Shown here: in pieces, positions 6,190 through 9,018 of the stretch
Numbering within the stretch: position 1 is the stretch's first letter
How the letters are laid out: each line of letters starts with the position of its first letter
DNA from: Methanomicrobiales archaeon
GTDB lineage: Archaea > Halobacteriota > Methanomicrobia > Methanomicrobiales > JACTUA01
DNA: 9,018 bases
NCBI GenBank assembly: GCA_028679035.1
Contig: JAJRCL010000107.1
Coordinates: 1 to 9,018, forward strand
Direction: 5' to 3'
Notes under the pieces: generated by a model
The model's database searches: none
What the model saw: the letters and a program-made list of their open reading frames with translations, nothing else
What the model was told of the DNA's origin: nothing
Program-made: the position numbers and the translations under genes

Positions 6190-7161
6190 CTATACTGAGG
6201 TGGGCTTTTCACCTTCAGCATACAATCCCACCGTCTCCCGGATGATGTGCTGGATCTGTTCCGGGGGATGGATCGTATTCACGCAGACAATACGGGCTCG
6301 TGCAAGAAGACTGTGGAAAAATGCATCCCGTAACTGCGTTTTAAAGCCGTCTTTTACGAGGAGGTGCGGGTTAAAATAGGCATTTTCCTTGATAACAGCC
6401 ATCGCTGCCCGTGGATCGAGATCCTTTTTAATCTGTGGCTCGTCCGCATCCCGCTGCAGGATGATCAGGACCCGGATCGTCGTCAGGGGAAGGATTCTCC
6501 CCTTTCCCACCACCGAGCGGAGATCGACGATTGCCCTTCCTTCGGGATCGAATTGGGCCTGACTGACCAGGTCTGCGAATTCCGGCCAGATCTGAGCGAG
6601 GTCCGCCCGGATATAGAAGTTCTTCTCCGAGCCGTACGCGAGGATGTCTCTTCCGTACACGCGGGCAAAGAACCAGTCATCCGAGATCACGCGTACCCGT
6701 GCATCCCGGAGAAGTCCATAGGTGTGCGTGGTCTTCCCGGCTCCGGATGCGCCGAGAATGGCCACCCCGCCGCACTCGGTGTCCAGGCAGGCCCCGTGGA
6801 CCGAGTAGATGTCGTGTTCATCCTCGAGGATGTCGCCCGCGATGCTGAGGGCAATGGACTTGATCCAGCCGTAATACCGGAAGTTGAAGAGAAAAGCGGT
6901 CTTCGACTGGCGGTCATAGTACACGGTATTTTCTTTTTCCGACGTATCGGAGAATACGAACAGCCTCCCATGGGAGCGGATGCTCTGGGACATGTTGTAG
7001 AAGTTATCAGACCACTGCTCGGTGAGTTCCCGGCTGTCGGTAAGGAGTTTGATGCAGCAGCCGTAGATATCGGACTTGAGTTCGTAGCGGACCCGGGCAG
7101 TACATTGGTTCGCACGCTCTTCCTTTGTTTCAATGGATATCGGGATCACGGTATAGGGCAT
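6190..7161 (-). CDS. HprK-like / PEPCK-fold P-loop kinase
   Basis: The 323-residue protein has a clear Walker A in GASGAGKTT (137-145). It is preceded by VHGACL (H123), and followed about 16 residues later by VISDDWFF (D161, D162). This order (HGA, P-loop, DD) is that of HPr kinase/phosphorylase and related HprK-like kinases. The N-terminal ~110 residues form a separate domain (residues about 30-110, containing FLFNFRYYGWIKSIALSIAGDIL). Bacterial HprK phosphorylates the PTS carrier HPr on serine. Methanogens generally lack a PTS, so the target here is unknown and could be a small molecule or another protein. There is no signal peptide. The ATG at 7161 has GAGGA about 8 nt upstream. The gene is divergent from the DUF1579 gene across about 110 bp and convergent with marker 8. 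The fold is fairly certain; the activity is not. Confidence 0.78.
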   Translation of the reverse strand: MPYTVIPISIETKEERANQCTARVRYELKSDIYGCCIKLLTDSRELTEQWSDNFYNMSQSIRSHGRLFVFSDTSEKENTVYYDRQSKTAFLFNFRYYGWIKSIALSIAGDILEDEHDIYSVHGACLDTECGGVAILGASGAGKTTHTYGLLRDARVRVISDDWFFARVYGRDILAYGSEKNFYIRADLAQIWPEFADLVSQAQFDPEGRAIVDLRSVVGKGRILPLTTIRVLIILQRDADEPQIKKDLDPRAAMAVIKENAYFNPHLLVKDGFKTQLRDAFFHSLLARARIVCVNTIHPPEQIQHIIRETVGLYAEGEKPTSV

Positions 7162-7227
7162 GACGTATCCTCAGGAAGCGGTTTGGAGCAGGTATGGATC
7201 CCGCTCCAGGTCCTGCATTCCCGTTGG

Positions 7228-7243
7228 AAAAAAGATAATATAC
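7228..7243 (+). promoter_or_regulatory. AT-rich TATA element between divergent genes
   Basis: AAAAAAGATAATATAC is the only AT-rich block in the divergent spacer. On the plus strand the A-run acts as a BRE before ATAATATA (7235-7242), giving a predicted transcript start near 7262-7266. On the minus strand the same core (TATATTAT) could serve the kinase gene with a leader of about 50 nt. A shared core would make the two genes compete or be co-regulated. Confidence 0.45.
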
Positions 7244-7274
7244 TCTTGCTGGTATGGTGCATGCAGTGAGAAAC

Positions 7275-7799
7275 ATGGCACATGAAGCAAAGGAAAAATC
7301 CGGCATTCCTGCATGGGAACCCCGGGTGGTGAAGGCAGGCCCGGAAATGCAGGCACTCGCCCGTTTCTTCGGGAACGGTACCTGGACCGGGACCGTGATG
7401 GCCGGTGGCATGGGGCCGGGGTCGCCGGAAATGCACGCGAAGGGAAGTTCGGTCTGCAAAAAAATACTCGACGATCTGTGGATCTCCTGCATGTTCGAAC
7501 AGGACCAGTTCATCGGGGGAAAGAAGGTGATCACCTGGAAGGCACACTGGGTGATCGGATGGGATACAATGGCCCATGAATACCGAGCGGTAGGTACGGA
7601 TAATAACGGTGTTGCATTCCTGTTCCGCGGGGAGTTGGACGGGGACCGGCTCGTCATGGAATCGATGGGTGAAGTGCCCGTGAAGCTGCGCTTTACCTGG
7701 GACGCCCGGGATCCGAAGGGCGTTGCCTGGAAAAACGAGATGTCGGTCGGTGGAGCGCCCTGGAGCCTGATCGAGGAGTACATCATCCGGTCTGCGTGA
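7275..7799 (+). CDS. DUF1579-like protein
   Basis: From the ATG at 7275 this gives 174 residues (MAHEAKEKSGIPAWEP...). An ATG at 7254 would add seven residues (MVHAVRN), but the TATA element at 7235-7242 predicts transcription starting after it. The 7275 ATG has GTGAG at 7266-7270 as a Shine-Dalgarno. The body has the DUF1579 pattern: FGNGTWTGTVMAGGMGPGSPEM, then a CKKILDDLWI strand, HWVIGWDTMAHEYRAV, and a closing SVGGAPWSLIEEYIIR. This fits a single lipocalin-like beta barrel of the kind used to bind small hydrophobic molecules (fold inferred from the family). No catalytic residues are known for the family. It is cytoplasmic, with no signal peptide. It ends convergent with the CooC gene and I see no clear terminator in the 7800-7928 spacer. 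Confidence 0.72.
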   Translation: MAHEAKEKSGIPAWEPRVVKAGPEMQALARFFGNGTWTGTVMAGGMGPGSPEMHAKGSSVCKKILDDLWISCMFEQDQFIGGKKVITWKAHWVIGWDTMAHEYRAVGTDNNGVAFLFRGELDGDRLVMESMGEVPVKLRFTWDARDPKGVAWKNEMSVGGAPWSLIEEYIIRSA

Positions 7800-7928
7800 T
7801 ACCGAAACGGGTGTACTATCGAATATTCCCAATTCTGTGCTCTCAGCGTCGAACGGTATGTCCTGGCAGCGAAGCGATACTTGATAGGGATCTCCCGGAT
7901 AATCAGGGGGTCGCCCGCCAGATCCGTT

Positions 7929-8690
7929 TCAGTATCCTGCGCTCTGCAGGATCGCCCGCACCGAAAGTACTGCCGGGGAATCGTCCGGAAGATCCAGGAG
8001 GGACCTGCCATCAAGGACAAATTTCTGCAGGAGCGGGTCGCAGGCGATATTCCCGAGGTAGGTATGTTCCAGGGTAGTGACGGCACGCTCTTTTTCCGAT
8101 GCCGGGAACAGGTATCCACCGACGACATAGAAGTGAGATGCGGTGATCCCTGCTTCCCGGATGACCCGGTCGGCACGCTGCACGTGGGCAAAGGACTTGC
8201 TGGACGGGCCGATGATATCGAAGATGTCGTCAACTCGGGCAGTAACCCGGCGGTTCAGGTGCTCCAGTCCTGCCGGGGAGTCGATCAGCACGTAACGGTA
8301 GTTCTTTGTGATCGTCCCCAGGGCATTTTTCAGGGCCGCATCGGGGAGACAGTAACATCCCTCGACCCATTTCGTTCCGACCGCGATGAGGTCAAAGTCA
8401 TTGCCCTCGTAAAGACCCTCCTTCCAGATGGTGCTTTCGATGCGTTCCGAGGGTGCTATCCCGGCGGTGGTCCCTCCTTTCTCGATGAATGTGGCAGCAA
8501 GGAGATCGGCGACGGTCTTTACCCCCTCCTGTTCGAGATCGACACCCACCATCTCGGCAAGGTTCTGGTCAGGGTCCAGGTCGACGAGGAGAATGGGCCC
8601 CTGGGCGGACCCGGTAAAATATTTCGCCATGAGCGCCGTGAAGCTCGATTTGCCGGTCCCGCCCCGTCCCATGGTCACGAGGATTTTCAT
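7929..8690 (-). CDS. CooC-type nickel-insertion ATPase
   Basis: The 253-residue protein is a MinD/SIMIBI-class P-loop ATPase. The deviant Walker A is MGRGGTGKSS (7-16), followed by DLDPDQNLAE (37-46) and the switch II DSPAGLEHLNRR (137-148). The CxC motif in EGCYCLPDA (C112, C114) is the hallmark of CooC, which dimerises on ATP and carries Ni(II) to the C-cluster of carbon monoxide dehydrogenase. These features support a CODH/ACS or related nickel-enzyme maturation role. One oddity is that the signature lysine of the deviant Walker A (usually GKGG) is arginine here. The gene follows another CooC-like gene with an ATGA overlap (8687-8690), so the two are translationally coupled. No CODH gene is visible inside the window; upstream genes beyond 9018 could include it. 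Confidence 0.87.
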   Translation of the reverse strand: MKILVTMGRGGTGKSSFTALMAKYFTGSAQGPILLVDLDPDQNLAEMVGVDLEQEGVKTVADLLAATFIEKGGTTAGIAPSERIESTIWKEGLYEGNDFDLIAVGTKWVEGCYCLPDAALKNALGTITKNYRYVLIDSPAGLEHLNRRVTARVDDIFDIIGPSSKSFAHVQRADRVIREAGITASHFYVVGGYLFPASEKERAVTTLEHTYLGNIACDPLLQKFVLDGRSLLDLPDDSPAVLSVRAILQSAGY

Positions 8691-9018
8691 GTGCGGTCTC
8701 CCGGGTCCGGCCGTATCTTTTTCCGCAGGTTTTCGAGGGACCGCAGCGCCTCTCCCTCCGGGACCGGGAAGACCGGCCCCCGAAGTCCGGCGTCACGGAT
8801 ACGGGGGTCATAGGGGATGCAGCCGAGAAGCGGGAGAGAGTGCCGGTGGCAGAATACCGAAACGAGCTGTTGCTGCTCTGCATTTTCGATCCGGTTCGCG
8901 ATGAGAGCGATCCGGCGGATCCCGGAGCCTTCGGCGAGGCGGGCGATCCGTTGTGCGGTCAGCAGGGATTTCGCATTCGCGTCAGTGACCACGAGCATAA
9001 GGTCCACGTGATCGGCGG
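8687..9018 (-). CDS. Second CooC-like ATPase, C-terminal part (5' end outside window)
   Basis: The reading frame is open to the right edge; the GTG at 9005-9007 is an internal valine codon (ADHVDLMLVVTDAN), not a start. Only the last ~110 residues are present. They match the C-terminal half of CooC/NifH-like ATPases: LMLVVTDANAKSLLTAQRIARLA, then IRRIALIANRIENAEQ (adenine-binding N-R region), and LPLLGCIPYDPRIRDAGLRG. The P-loop and CxC lie beyond the window. The stop TGA overlaps the ATG of the next gene, giving a coupled pair. The two proteins may act as a heterodimer or serve different nickel enzymes (inference). Confidence 0.8.
   Translation of the reverse strand, partial: ADHVDLMLVVTDANAKSLLTAQRIARLAEGSGIRRIALIANRIENAEQQQLVSVFCHRHSLPLLGCIPYDPRIRDAGLRGPVFPVPEGEALRSLENLRKKIRPDPGDRT

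Noticed and set aside
6364..7269. Plus-strand open frame of 301 residues antisense to the HprK-like kinase
   Set aside because: No family pattern, and the opposite strand has an intact P-loop kinase with a good ribosome-binding site.
7130..8233. Minus-strand open frame of 367 residues spanning the DUF1579 gene and the end of the CooC gene
   Set aside because: The composition is Ser/Pro/Arg-rich and it overlaps two well-supported genes. The stretch over the 7800-7928 spacer looks protein-like by eye but has no motif to support a gene remnant.
7881..8813. Plus-strand open frame of 310 residues antisense to the CooC pair
   Set aside because: The minus strand holds clear CooC motifs and an ATGA overlap; the plus frame shows no domain.

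Overview
The window reads as part of a methanogenic archaeon's chromosome, most likely from the Methanomicrobiales (Methanoregula/Methanosphaerula-like; this placement is inference). The support is a methanogenesis marker protein 8 homologue, an archaeal-type peptide-chain release factor, CooC-type nickel-insertion ATPases, archaeal TATA-like promoter elements close to start codons, oligo-T stretches after genes, and GC-rich coding DNA. One gene, a zinc-dependent phospholipase C homologue, is clearly more AT-rich than its neighbours.

Layout, left to right. 1-710 (minus, 3' end cut by the window edge): QueG-like iron-sulphur protein with two cysteine clusters. 832-1842 (minus): secreted or membrane-anchored protein with a PPC-like outer domain and four C-terminal helices. 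1944-2480 (minus): small HEAT-repeat protein. 2663-3940 (minus): divergent aRF1 paralogue that keeps the GGQ catalytic motif but has lost the canonical NIKS and YxCxxxF decoding residues. 4064-5071 (plus): Zn-dependent phospholipase C family protein, probably starting at a TTG. 5197-6060 (plus): methanogenesis marker 8. 6190-7161 (minus): HprK-like P-loop kinase. 7275-7799 (plus): DUF1579-like protein. 7929-8690 and 8687-9018 (minus, the second cut at its 5' end): two translationally coupled CooC-type ATPases.

Most genes appear to be separate transcription units with 100-180 bp spacers. The only clear operon is the CooC pair, with an ATGA overlap. There are two divergent pairs (release factor/phospholipase C and kinase/DUF1579) and two convergent pairs (marker 8/kinase and DUF1579/CooC). 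The genes do not form one obvious pathway: marker 8 is tied to methanogenesis, and the CooC pair to nickel-enzyme (CO dehydrogenase type) maturation.

The most interesting item is the release-factor paralogue. Its peptide-hydrolysis centre and zinc ribbon are intact but its stop-codon reading surface is altered, which suggests a specialised termination or rescue role. I saw no tRNA, rRNA, CRISPR array, insertion sequence or complete multi-gene defence system.
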